From Sediminibacterium sp. (GTDB taxonomy: Bacteria > Bacteroidota > Bacteroidia > Chitinophagales > Chitinophagaceae): a stretch of 64,000 bases of DNA. The translations under genes and the position numbers were made by a program. The DNA is taken from the NCBI GenBank assembly GCA_016786865.1, contig JAEUVE010000019.1, positions 1-64,000 of the forward strand, in the 5' to 3' direction. The notes beneath the pieces are model-generated. The model was not told the DNA's origin, ran no database searches, and saw only the letters and a program-made list of their open reading frames with translations. Positions 1 through 7,643 of this stretch are shown piece after piece (within the stretch, counting starts at the first letter, position 1; each line of letters starts with the position of its first letter).

Positions 1-110
1 TAGAAGACTGGCGACATGAATACAACCACTTCAGACCGCATAGTTCATTAAACGGAATGACACCTCAGGAGATGGTTGAAATGTACCAAAAAGGGAGCCC
101 GGATCTCTAA
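1..110 (+). CDS. IS3-family transposase, C-terminal end (partial)
   Basis: Reading from base 3 gives 35 codons that end at the stop at 108-110; the rest of the gene lies before the window. The peptide carries YNHFRPHSSLNGMTPQE, the typical end of the DDE integrase-core transposases (OrfB) of IS3-family elements. The DDE residues themselves are not visible. The fragment indicates an insertion sequence next to the integrase gene that follows, in keeping with a mobile region. Whether the copy is intact cannot be told from here. Confidence 0.8.
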   Translation, partial: EDWRHEYNHFRPHSSLNGMTPQEMVEMYQKGSPDL

Positions 111-166
111 TTTACCGTGTCTGATTATTGGGTGAGGGTCAGATTAATTTGTCATTACTTTTTATG

Positions 167-231
167 TCTGACAGTTTAAAGGGGTTAATTAATAAAGTTT
201 AAGCACCTTGAAATTAATCCCAACTGTCAGA
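167..231. repeat. 10-bp inverted repeat between the transposase and integrase genes
   Basis: TCTGACAGTT at 167-176 is the exact reverse complement of AACTGTCAGA at 222-231, with 45 bases between them. Related TCAGATTA or TCTGATTA strings occur nearby around 119-146 and 228-234. It could be an insertion-sequence end, an integrase arm-type binding site, or a stem-loop terminator-like structure. The sequence alone does not decide between these. Confidence 0.45.
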
Positions 232-252
232 TTAAGTATTGACTATTTCAAC

Positions 253-1569
253 TTACACTAACTCGCCACGGTTTTGCCATAGTTCCTTCATTCTTTGCCC
301 GGCTTGTTCTGGCGCAATCTTTATATATCTATAAAAATCTTTTAGACTTTTATGCCCAGAAATTTTCATTATTAGTTCTACAGGGGTTTCGGCCATAAAC
401 TCATTAGTACAAAAAGATCTACGGCAAGTATGAGATGTGATCCATTCAAATTTAGCTTTAGTTTCTACTATTTCGCGATTTCCCTTTTTATATGAATGCT
501 TTATTGGTTGGGTTAATCCAGCAAGTTTGCCAACCTCTTTAATGTATTTATTAAACTCTGGATTACTTACCTCAGGGAAAATTTTGTTAAAGCCATATGT
601 ATAAATATGGATTGCTTCTTTTCTTAAGGGGATTACGACCCAGTGTTTTGTTTTGCCTTGTTTCTTATATAACATTCCATCACGAACATCGTCTGAACTG
701 ATGACTGAAAAATCCGAAAAACGCAGTCCTGTAAGACATCCAAAGATAAACAGATCCCTATATTTTTTCAGATAATCTTGTTGGGACAAATCCAGATTAT
801 AGATTGACTTTATTTCACTTGTAGTTAAGTAGATCGCATCTGCTTCCTCTTCGAATATTTTAAATCCTGAAAGATCGAGTTCATTGATAATTCTTTTCAG
901 CTTTCTGTTTTTTAAGAAAATAATAAGTTGTTTAATTGTTTTCCCAATAGTATTTGCTTTAAATCCCTTTTTGACTTCTTTTCTTCGATAATGAGTATGC
1001 TCAAATGTAAGATACTGGACAAGTTCCTCGTAGAAGCTGAAATTTATTTGGTTAAAACATATTTTCTTATTTCGGAAGGTTTCGAAGGAGTGCATAATTT
1101 TTTTGAGATTTTTAAATACATCCATTGTTCCATCTGCTACTGTTCCTTCTTTAGATCTAATATAGTCGTCCATTTGGAAAAAGAAATCCAGATTGATTTT
1201 AGGATTTTTACTGGCGGCTTTAGCGTATGTTTTTTCTAGCTGGCCATGTTCAAAATTTGGAGAAAATGTATTTTTCACAAATTTTACAGGATTTGATATT
1301 TTTTTGTATAGTGCAAAACTTATAATGTCTTCTGCCAATCGGACTTGTCTTTGTAATTCTTTGTTTATTTGTTCTGCTATTCCAAATTTAATAGGCATAC
1401 TTTCCAACACTCGCATATACTTCTTATGCCAATAATTTGCAGGAATGGCTATTTCAGTATTAAGCAGAGTTTTATTCTCAGCGTTCATACAATACTGTAT
1501 GAAAATCAGGCTAGTGCCATTTCGCCTAGCTTTTGATGCATTGCATATTAGTTTGATAGGTAACAACAT
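253..1569 (-). CDS. Tyrosine recombinase / integrase of a mobile element
   Basis: A 438-residue site-specific recombinase of the type found on Bacteroidota conjugative and genomic-island elements. It has an N-terminal arm-binding region (about 1-90), a SAM-like core-binding domain (about 125-225) and a C-terminal catalytic domain. The catalytic set appears complete: Arg283 in TGLRFSDF, Lys308 in the beta-hairpin, His380-x-x-Arg383 in SHTCRRSF, His406 in SGHKS and the nucleophile Tyr415. The gene is visibly more AT-rich than the rest of the window, which suggests transfer. Its 5' end faces a tRNA-3'-end-like sequence about 150 bases away, the usual place for an attachment site. It is not the housekeeping XerC, which lies at 61792-62688. 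Confidence 0.9.
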   Translation of the reverse strand: MLLPIKLICNASKARRNGTSLIFIQYCMNAENKTLLNTEIAIPANYWHKKYMRVLESMPIKFGIAEQINKELQRQVRLAEDIISFALYKKISNPVKFVKNTFSPNFEHGQLEKTYAKAASKNPKINLDFFFQMDDYIRSKEGTVADGTMDVFKNLKKIMHSFETFRNKKICFNQINFSFYEELVQYLTFEHTHYRRKEVKKGFKANTIGKTIKQLIIFLKNRKLKRIINELDLSGFKIFEEEADAIYLTTSEIKSIYNLDLSQQDYLKKYRDLFIFGCLTGLRFSDFSVISSDDVRDGMLYKKQGKTKHWVVIPLRKEAIHIYTYGFNKIFPEVSNPEFNKYIKEVGKLAGLTQPIKHSYKKGNREIVETKAKFEWITSHTCRRSFCTNEFMAETPVELIMKISGHKSLKDFYRYIKIAPEQAGQRMKELWQNRGELV

Positions 1570-1717
1570 ATTTAGTTGAATTTTTAGTCGAATTAAGTGA
1601 TGTTGCGCCTTGTAAAGATAATTAGTCTGAAAATGAGTAAATGTTATAAATTATTCAAAATCAATCACTTACTGTAAGTATAGTTTTAGGTAGGTTAGCT
1701 TAAATAGGTATGAATTT

Positions 1718-1734
1718 ATTCCGTCCGGTCCGCA
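1718..1734 (+). other. tRNA 3'-end-like fragment, possible attachment site (att) of the integrated element
   Basis: ATTCCGTCCGGTCCGCA reads like the last part of a tRNA gene: T-loop end, T-stem 3' strand, acceptor 3' strand and discriminator A without an encoded CCA. It is followed by a good terminator. No upstream tRNA body (D-arm, anticodon arm) is present, because the bases before it are AT-rich DNA upstream of the integrase. Integrases often insert into tRNA 3' ends and leave such a short duplicate at one junction. The tRNA identity cannot be read from this fragment, so the att role is inference. Confidence 0.5.
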
Positions 1735-1746
1735 CACTGAACAAAT

Positions 1747-1786
1747 AAAAAAAGCCTGCAGGATGTACATCTTGCAGGCTTTTTTG
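1747..1786. terminator. Bidirectional rho-independent terminator
   Basis: GCCTGCAGGATG at 1754-1765 pairs with CATCTTGCAGGC at 1768-1779 with one G-U pair, flanked by A-run and T-run tracts on both sides. It could serve the tRNA-like fragment just upstream on the plus strand and the lipoprotein gene on the minus strand. Confidence 0.85.
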
Positions 1787-1824
1787 TTTGGGAACAGTCT
1801 ATTCCGCCTTCAAGGAATCTTCAT

Positions 1825-2235
1825 TTAGAACGCAGCATAATCTTTCTTCTTAAAGGATTTTAACAAAGAATCAAGTCGTCTGGAATTATAATAAGCAAGA
1901 CAGCCTTGTATATAATTGTTCATACCAGCTACCGACTCATGCACATAAGGCCCACTGACTGGCACCATTTGCTGAACAGCATGTTGCACATTTTCATTCA
2001 TTTTGGGAAGAATACGCTTTGTAGTAATCTTTCTTGTTTCCAAGGCTACATTTACCTGTTGCAGGCTTACATCTAGCGTATCCTGTTGAAAATACAGCTT
2101 CATCCCTTCGTTCATGCAGGTACAAAAAGCCCATTCTTTTAATAATTGAATGTCCGTTTGGGTCTTCCCCAACCTACCAGTTGAACCGCAACCCGCCAAG
2201 ATGAAAAGGGAGAATATGAGTGTGCTTATTTTCAT
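1825..2235 (-). CDS. Small lipoprotein resembling Tai4-type amidase immunity proteins
   Basis: A 136-residue protein with a lipoprotein signal: hydrophobic start, lipobox LAGC and acylated Cys at residue 16. The mature part is helical, with Cys residues in FCTCMNEG and near the C-terminus, and ends in CLAYYNSRRLDSLLKSF. This pattern recalls the T6SS amidase immunity family Tai4, where a similar tail with Cys, a Tyr-rich stretch and Leu-Asp is found; that resemblance is from memory and not tested. It lies 58 bases downstream of a zinc amidase gene on the same strand, so the two are probably co-transcribed. An amidase inhibitor or a periplasmic accessory protein are both possible. The function is not established. 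Confidence 0.6.
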   Translation of the reverse strand: MKISTLIFSLFILAGCGSTGRLGKTQTDIQLLKEWAFCTCMNEGMKLYFQQDTLDVSLQQVNVALETRKITTKRILPKMNENVQHAVQQMVPVSGPYVHESVAGMNNYIQGCLAYYNSRRLDSLLKSFKKKDYAAF

Positions 2236-2293
2236 TTGTTTTGCTATTCAAATCCCTAACAAAAAGTCACTAATACTACGAATCTTTTCATAA

Positions 2294-3007
2294 TTATTTA
2301 CCCCGCTTCTCCAGCCACTGCGAAAGACCTTGCTTGATTGCTTCACCAATCTTTTGCTGGTTGGCTGGATCTCGGAGAAAATCGTAGCTCATTTCGTTGT
2401 CGCCAATTTCGAGCAATACCCGTATCGGGGCTGTGTTTACATGTTCATCCAAACTAAAGAAAGATAATTTTCCGGTACTTGCACAACGGTAATCGTTTCT
2501 TCCAGTGGTACTATCCAGCAGCACGCCACGGTTTTCGAGGGTGGTGGCAGCAGCAATAGAGGCAATTAAAGTGGCAGCCAGGTCGCGGTTCTCGGCTTCA
2601 TATGCATCGCCGTAATGAATGTATCCCCAAACTGCATGACGTCGGGTACCGCCATTGTTGTGCACGGCTATGAATATATCCGGTTGCTTTTTATTGGATT
2701 GCAGTATTTCCCAGGCATAGCCTGAAATTTTTCCATCCACTACCGCCGATGTATGTGCAACCACCGTATTGCTGCCAACGTCTGCCGTATGCACATCGGT
2801 TCTGCCCAGACTCCATACTTTGTGTTCCTTCATTTTGGGAACTGTAGCCATCGCAGCTTCTGCAATGCCATTACATACAGCTGCTTCGCTGAAGTTTTTA
2901 CCGGTATTGGTCTGGTGAGAAGGCTGCCATACCACCACTGTTTTTTTGCGAGGTGGCACAGATGCAACACAAACGATCAGGAGTAAAAAAAAGACTATTC
3001 TTTTCAT
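2294..3007 (-). CDS. N-acetylmuramoyl-L-alanine amidase, Amidase_3 family (secreted)
   Basis: The likely start is the ATG at 3007, which opens a signal peptide (MKRIVFFLLLIVCVASV); the reading frame extends 26 codons upstream without signal-like character. The mature protein has the Amidase_3 layout: a zinc His in WQPSHQ, an acidic residue in NFSEA, a second zinc His in FIAVHNNGG and the catalytic Glu in LLEIGD near the C-terminus. Such enzymes cut the bond between MurNAc and L-Ala in peptidoglycan, in the periplasm. It lies downstream of the ABC/HlyD/TolC exporter operon and upstream of the small lipoprotein gene. No cell-wall-binding domain is seen, so the protein is essentially a lone catalytic domain. 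Confidence 0.8.
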   Translation of the reverse strand: MKRIVFFLLLIVCVASVPPRKKTVVVWQPSHQTNTGKNFSEAAVCNGIAEAAMATVPKMKEHKVWSLGRTDVHTADVGSNTVVAHTSAVVDGKISGYAWEILQSNKKQPDIFIAVHNNGGTRRHAVWGYIHYGDAYEAENRDLAATLIASIAAATTLENRGVLLDSTTGRNDYRCASTGKLSFFSLDEHVNTAPIRVLLEIGDNEMSYDFLRDPANQQKIGEAIKQGLSQWLEKRGK

Positions 3008-3112
3008 ATGGAAGTTTGAGTGATTTCGAAGAACCCTTTTAATTTGTAACAGAATTAGGCTATTTTTTCCATTTTCAGCCAACAAATTAAGGACAACAAA
3101 ATCAGGCCCTCA

Positions 3113-4513
3113 TCAATCCAACATCCCGCCTGCCCAGCGAAGTTCGTATCCGGCAGTGAGATATTTAATTCGCAACTGAGTTTGCTTTTGCAGTATCTCC
3201 AGCAGTTTGGTTTCACGGCTGTTCACCAGAAACAGACTGCTTTCACCCTGTATGAATTTCAGTTCCTCATTGCGCAGCAATTGGCGGTAATTGTTTTGCA
3301 GACTACGGGTGAGCTCCCATTGCTCTAACAGCCGGGATCGTTCATTCTGGTAATAACGGATTTTATTTTCCAGTTGCCAGCGTTTAGCACTGAGCTCCAA
3401 CTGTGTTTCTTTTAGTTTGATCTGTGCTTTTTTATATTCACCTCTGCCCTGCCGAAGAAAAAGGGGCAACTGTACACTTACCCCCCATTTGTAATTGTTT
3501 TGTAAATAGGCAGCATCCAGGCCTTTTACAAATCCATATTCTTTGCTCAGCACATTGGCTTTCAGGCTCACATATGGAAGGAGTCCCTGCAACTTGAGCC
3601 GCTTCTCGGTTTCCATGCTGCTGATTTTGTATTCTGCAGATTTTAACAGCGGATGCTGCGCTAATATTATGGCCATATTCTCCTCCAACACCTGGTCTTC
3701 TTCTCTGGCGTTAAAACGGGTTGTATCCGGCACATAATGCTCAGGCAACTGATATGCAGTGGTATCGTCCTGCCACAAAAAATACGACAGGGATATGGCT
3801 GCATTGTTCAGCTTCTGTTTTGCTTCGGTCTGCTGTAATCGGTATTGCTGCAATTGCGTGTAAGATTCCACAGTATCCATCACGGAACGGTCTCCATGTA
3901 TATACGCATTACGGACCAGGTTTTGCCGTTGTTGGGCATTAGCTAAAAATCCACTATAGATCGTATACAACTGATGTGCTCCTGCCCATTGCCAATAGGC
4001 AGTATAGGCATCCAGTAACAGATTGTTCAATACATTTTTTCGCTCCTGCTCACTCTGGTTCTGCAGGATTTTAGCCTGCTGCAATGCTGCCCTTCGTTTA
4101 TCCAGCAACAAACCGTTTCCGAGTGGCAGTTCCAGTCCCAGATAACTGGACCTTCCACGGGTAACCTCCGGAGAAAGCAGGTCTCCTCCGTTGCTTTCAG
4201 TTCCTGCTTTCAGGGTAACTGCAGCGGCAGTTGGTATCTGTAATTGCGGATTGCTGTAGTAGTAATAATTCTTTCCGTCGAATGTTTTTCTGCTGGCATC
4301 CAGCTCAAACGCAGGATCAAAAGCACCGCGGGCCAACAAAAGTTCTGCATCGGCCTTGTTCACCAGCAAGGCTGCCTGCTTTGCAACAGGATGATTTCTG
4401 CGCACCATATCTATCACAGCTTCAGGACCAAACACCTGTCTGCCTTCCTGGGCGGTAAGGGGTATGACCGTTACCAGCATCGCTACAGTAAAAAGAAACT
4501 TATTTCTTTCCAT
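3113..4513 (-). CDS. TolC-family outer membrane protein of a type I-like exporter
   Basis: Starting at the ATG at 4513 gives a signal peptide (MERNKFLFTVAMLVTVIPLTAQ) and about 466 residues, close to the usual TolC length. Long helical stretches with repeated Gln/Leu/Arg and two related halves match the outer membrane efflux protein fold, which forms a trimeric channel-tunnel. The start codon overlaps the end of the HlyD gene by 14 bases, so translation is probably coupled. The longer frame to 4600 has no signal peptide and lies wholly inside the HlyD gene, so it was not used. With the HlyD and ABC genes it makes a complete three-part exporter. Confidence 0.88.
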   Translation of the reverse strand: MERNKFLFTVAMLVTVIPLTAQEGRQVFGPEAVIDMVRRNHPVAKQAALLVNKADAELLLARGAFDPAFELDASRKTFDGKNYYYYSNPQLQIPTAAAVTLKAGTESNGGDLLSPEVTRGRSSYLGLELPLGNGLLLDKRRAALQQAKILQNQSEQERKNVLNNLLLDAYTAYWQWAGAHQLYTIYSGFLANAQQRQNLVRNAYIHGDRSVMDTVESYTQLQQYRLQQTEAKQKLNNAAISLSYFLWQDDTTAYQLPEHYVPDTTRFNAREEDQVLEENMAIILAQHPLLKSAEYKISSMETEKRLKLQGLLPYVSLKANVLSKEYGFVKGLDAAYLQNNYKWGVSVQLPLFLRQGRGEYKKAQIKLKETQLELSAKRWQLENKIRYYQNERSRLLEQWELTRSLQNNYRQLLRNEELKFIQGESSLFLVNSRETKLLEILQKQTQLRIKYLTAGYELRWAGGMLD

Positions 4514-5855
4514 TGGTTGATTGATTGGATGGATAGGGTTGATAATATTCCGGTGGGAAGCCATTGATGTTCCGCCACAATTCATAATAAATACGTACAT
4601 CTTTCAGAAGAGCAATTCCGCTGGCACCTCCGCCAATCCGCAATTGACGAGGCCAGGGTTTATCGTTACCGTCTTCTGTTACCAACACCCTGAACTTTCC
4701 ATTCTTGCTCACATCTGTTTCTACCATGGCTACTTTTCCGCCAAAGGTTCCATAACTGGTTTGTGGCCACCCACTGAATAAAATCACTGGAAATCCATCA
4801 AACACAAAACGAACTTTTTGTCCTACGGATATCAGTGGCAGATCCATAGGATCCACAAACATTTCTACTGCATACTGAATTTGATCGGGAACAATCTGTA
4901 CAATCATCTCTCCTTCCTTCACCATTTCTCCGATACCAGCTTTTTTGGCCTGTATCACCTGCCCGCTTTGCGGTGCACGAATATAATACAGCTGATTCCT
5001 GGCGTCGTAACTGGCATAAAGATTCTGCAACTTAGACAGTTCCGAAGCAGAACCTGCAGCACTGGACAATGCGCTGAATTTTTCTCCCGAAGCCTTTGAT
5101 ATCTTATCTCTGTAATCCTGCTCCACACTGTTCTTTTCGATCTGCAGGTTCAGTAATTCCTGTTTGGCCTGTTGCCACTTGTTGGCAGCACTGATTTGCT
5201 TGGCCTGCGCGTTCTGATAATTCACTCTCCGCTTCTCCAGTTCGGTAAGAGAAATTGATCCGCTGTCGTACATCAGCCTCGCTGCGTCAATCTGTCTTTT
5301 ATAAACAGCCAGTTCATTGTTCACTGCCACGAGATCTGTACTATCACTAATGATCTTAAGTTGCTGTTGCACCAATTTGTTATCTAACGATCGCAGTTTA
5401 AGTTCCTTTCCCTGCAACAAGGCTGCCACCTGGGTTTCGGCTGTTGCCGCTTTACTTTGATAATTATCTATACTGCGCTGTTTGGCGGCAATTTGTTCCT
5501 GCGTTCTGCTCAGCAATTGCGGGTCGAGGTATTCGATCTTCACCTCTCCCAGTTGCAGCAGGGTATCACCCTCCTTTACATAATCACCCTCCTTTACATA
5601 CCACTTCAATACCCGGCCGGCTATGATGGTATTCAATTCCTGAGGTCTTTGTTCCTGACGCAGGGTAGTCACCGATCCCTTTGCACGAATATTCTGTGTC
5701 CAGGGTAAACACAGCACCACCAGCGTTAAACCAAGGATACCCCACAACCATTTTTTGATCTGACTGGATCTGTAAACATGATACACTTTGCCAAATGAGG
5801 TAAGCCGGCCTTCTGCTGCACGTTGTTCTATATTGCTGTTGATATAGTTCTCCAT
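4500..5855 (-). CDS. HlyD-family membrane fusion protein
   Basis: 451 residues. One membrane segment lies near the N-terminus (about 36-54, WLWGILGLTLVVLCLPW), followed by a biotinyl-lipoyl half motif with GDYVKEGDTLLQLGE (about 109-125), a long coiled-coil hairpin (about 135-275) and a beta-barrel and second lipoyl half. This is the layout of periplasmic adaptors that join an inner-membrane ABC exporter to TolC. It starts two bases after the ABC gene ends and overlaps the TolC gene. Oddity: bases 5565-5600 are a perfect 18-bp tandem duplication that encodes YVKEGD twice in the first lipoyl half. Confidence 0.9.
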   Translation of the reverse strand: MENYINSNIEQRAAEGRLTSFGKVYHVYRSSQIKKWLWGILGLTLVVLCLPWTQNIRAKGSVTTLRQEQRPQELNTIIAGRVLKWYVKEGDYVKEGDTLLQLGEVKIEYLDPQLLSRTQEQIAAKQRSIDNYQSKAATAETQVAALLQGKELKLRSLDNKLVQQQLKIISDSTDLVAVNNELAVYKRQIDAARLMYDSGSISLTELEKRRVNYQNAQAKQISAANKWQQAKQELLNLQIEKNSVEQDYRDKISKASGEKFSALSSAAGSASELSKLQNLYASYDARNQLYYIRAPQSGQVIQAKKAGIGEMVKEGEMIVQIVPDQIQYAVEMFVDPMDLPLISVGQKVRFVFDGFPVILFSGWPQTSYGTFGGKVAMVETDVSKNGKFRVLVTEDGNDKPWPRQLRIGGGASGIALLKDVRIYYELWRNINGFPPEYYQPYPSNQSTNGKK

Positions 5856-5857
5856 GA

Positions 5858-7594
5858 TTAATTCCGGTTTTTAATCTGACCATTTTCTAATTCAAGTACC
5901 TGATCATACACCAATGTGTCCTGTTCATTGGCGCAAATAATAATCACGGTACTATTGGTTTCTTTACGCAGGTATTCCAGCATGGCTGTTTTTTGCGTTG
6001 GATTGAGGTGTTGAAAAGGCTCTTCCAGCAAGAGGAGCCTGCTCTTTCCCAATAAAGCACGGGTGAGCAGGATGTGCTGACGGATGCTTTGGGGCAATCG
6101 TTTTCCCAATGGATCCAGCATGGTTTCAAAGCCATCTTTATTGGATTGTATAAAATGGATCAACCCAGTTTTGGCGGCCAGTGGCAGAATGCTTGCAGCC
6201 GTAATGCTCGAGTCGCCCATGGTAATATTATCGAAGAGAGTTCCCTGAAAAATATCCTGCTGGTTCAGCAGAACGCCGGTTTGAGAACGCAGCGAAGAAA
6301 GCCTGTAATTACCTATCGGCAACCCATCGATCAGTACTTTCCCTTCAAAGCTCCGGTAAGCGCCGGTCAGGAGACGCAACAGGCTCGACTTTCCCGAACC
6401 GGAAGCACCACTCACCAATACCAGTTCTCCCGGATTAATGCTAAGGTTGGCTTTGTTTAATACCAGCTCGGAATTAGGATATCCAAAATCAACTGCTTCA
6501 AAGTCAATGCGAACGCCTTGTTGGGTATCGGCCAGATCCAGGTGACCTTCTTTTTCTGTGAAAGCTTCTGTTACCAGATTCATTTTTTCGATGGAAGTAA
6601 AACTATCGTAAACCCTGTCGAGGTTACCGATCAGTTTTTCAACCGATGCAATAATGGAGATGATCACGATATCGGCCGCAATAAACTGGCCAATATTGAT
6701 CTGCTGGTCTACCAGCAGCGTAGCGCCTACCAGCAACATAGCCGCAGTGATCAGGGTTTTGAAGCTAATGAAACTCCAGGCCTGTGTAAGCAAAATTTTA
6801 AAATAACCGGTGCGTGCCTGGAGGTATCCGCCAATCAGTTCATCGGTTTTTTGAATATGAATAGAACTGTTGCGTGCATACTTGAAAGATTTAATCATTC
6901 GGGCCATTTCTTCCAGCCAGGCCGCAACACGATACTTGTAATCGCTGGCTTCGAGCGAAGCACTGAATCCACGTTGCGAAGTGAACCGCAGAATCAGCAA
7001 AATGCAGGTGAGCAGGATGGCACCAAATGCAATAAATACGGGATGGTAAAATGACAGTAAAAGCAGTCCGAATAAAATCTGTATCACCGCCGTAGGAATA
7101 TCGAGCAATACTTTTTCGATCCCCTTCTGCAAAGAAGGTATTTCAAAAAAGCGGTTGACCATTTCGGGCAAATGAAATTGATCGAGCCGTTCCACATTCA
7201 GGTGCGGTAGCCTGTTGCTGAACTCCAGGGCATATCGCAGAAAAATTTTCTGTTTCAGCTTTTCGATTAGTTGCAACTGCCTTACCTGTAATAAGCCACT
7301 CAGAAAGGTTCCTGCAACCACCAGTACAATTAATATCATGATGGAAGTAGAAAGGGAACCTGCCATAACAAAACCGATGATGGTCTGTATACCCAGCGGC
7401 AGAGACAACTGTACCAGACCGGCCAGTATGGCAAATACATAAACTGCGCTGATGTCTTTCCGGTCTAGGTTGAGCATCCGCAAAAAAGCGCGAAAAACTT
7501 CACCGGCGGAGCGGTAATGGGATTGAGCCATAGTTGATTTATTTTCCTTTTTGGTTTCCCTGGAAAATTGGAGTCCACTGCTAACAGACTTCAT
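5858..7594 (-). CDS. ABC exporter (membrane plus ATPase domains) with degenerate ATPase motifs
   Basis: 578 residues with an ABC transmembrane domain (about 45-330, several membrane helices) fused to a nucleotide-binding domain (about 360-578). Walker A is intact (SGASGSGKSS) and a Q-loop Gln is present in LLNQQD. The other motifs are abnormal: the LSGGQ signature is replaced by LPQSIRQ, Walker B reads LLLLEEP with Glu for the usual Asp, the D-loop reads FQHLN and the H-loop His is replaced in IICAN. The protein lacks a C39 peptidase domain. It is first in an ABC-HlyD-TolC operon. The start may instead be the Met at 7531, which has a purine-rich stretch before it. The substrate is unknown and no obvious RTX or bacteriocin gene is nearby. 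Confidence 0.87.
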   Translation of the reverse strand: MKSVSSGLQFSRETKKENKSTMAQSHYRSAGEVFRAFLRMLNLDRKDISAVYVFAILAGLVQLSLPLGIQTIIGFVMAGSLSTSIMILIVLVVAGTFLSGLLQVRQLQLIEKLKQKIFLRYALEFSNRLPHLNVERLDQFHLPEMVNRFFEIPSLQKGIEKVLLDIPTAVIQILFGLLLLSFYHPVFIAFGAILLTCILLILRFTSQRGFSASLEASDYKYRVAAWLEEMARMIKSFKYARNSSIHIQKTDELIGGYLQARTGYFKILLTQAWSFISFKTLITAAMLLVGATLLVDQQINIGQFIAADIVIISIIASVEKLIGNLDRVYDSFTSIEKMNLVTEAFTEKEGHLDLADTQQGVRIDFEAVDFGYPNSELVLNKANLSINPGELVLVSGASGSGKSSLLRLLTGAYRSFEGKVLIDGLPIGNYRLSSLRSQTGVLLNQQDIFQGTLFDNITMGDSSITAASILPLAAKTGLIHFIQSNKDGFETMLDPLGKRLPQSIRQHILLTRALLGKSRLLLLEEPFQHLNPTQKTAMLEYLRKETNSTVIIICANEQDTLVYDQVLELENGQIKNRN

Positions 7595-7643
7595 GAAAAA
7601 TTGTTTAACTTTTTATGGATTTTAACAATCTTTAACGAACGTT

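Noticed and set aside
1700..1786. tmRNA gene end
   Set aside because: The 3' end does not show the tmRNA T-arm and no tag-peptide reading frame is visible upstream; a tRNA-like fragment fits better.
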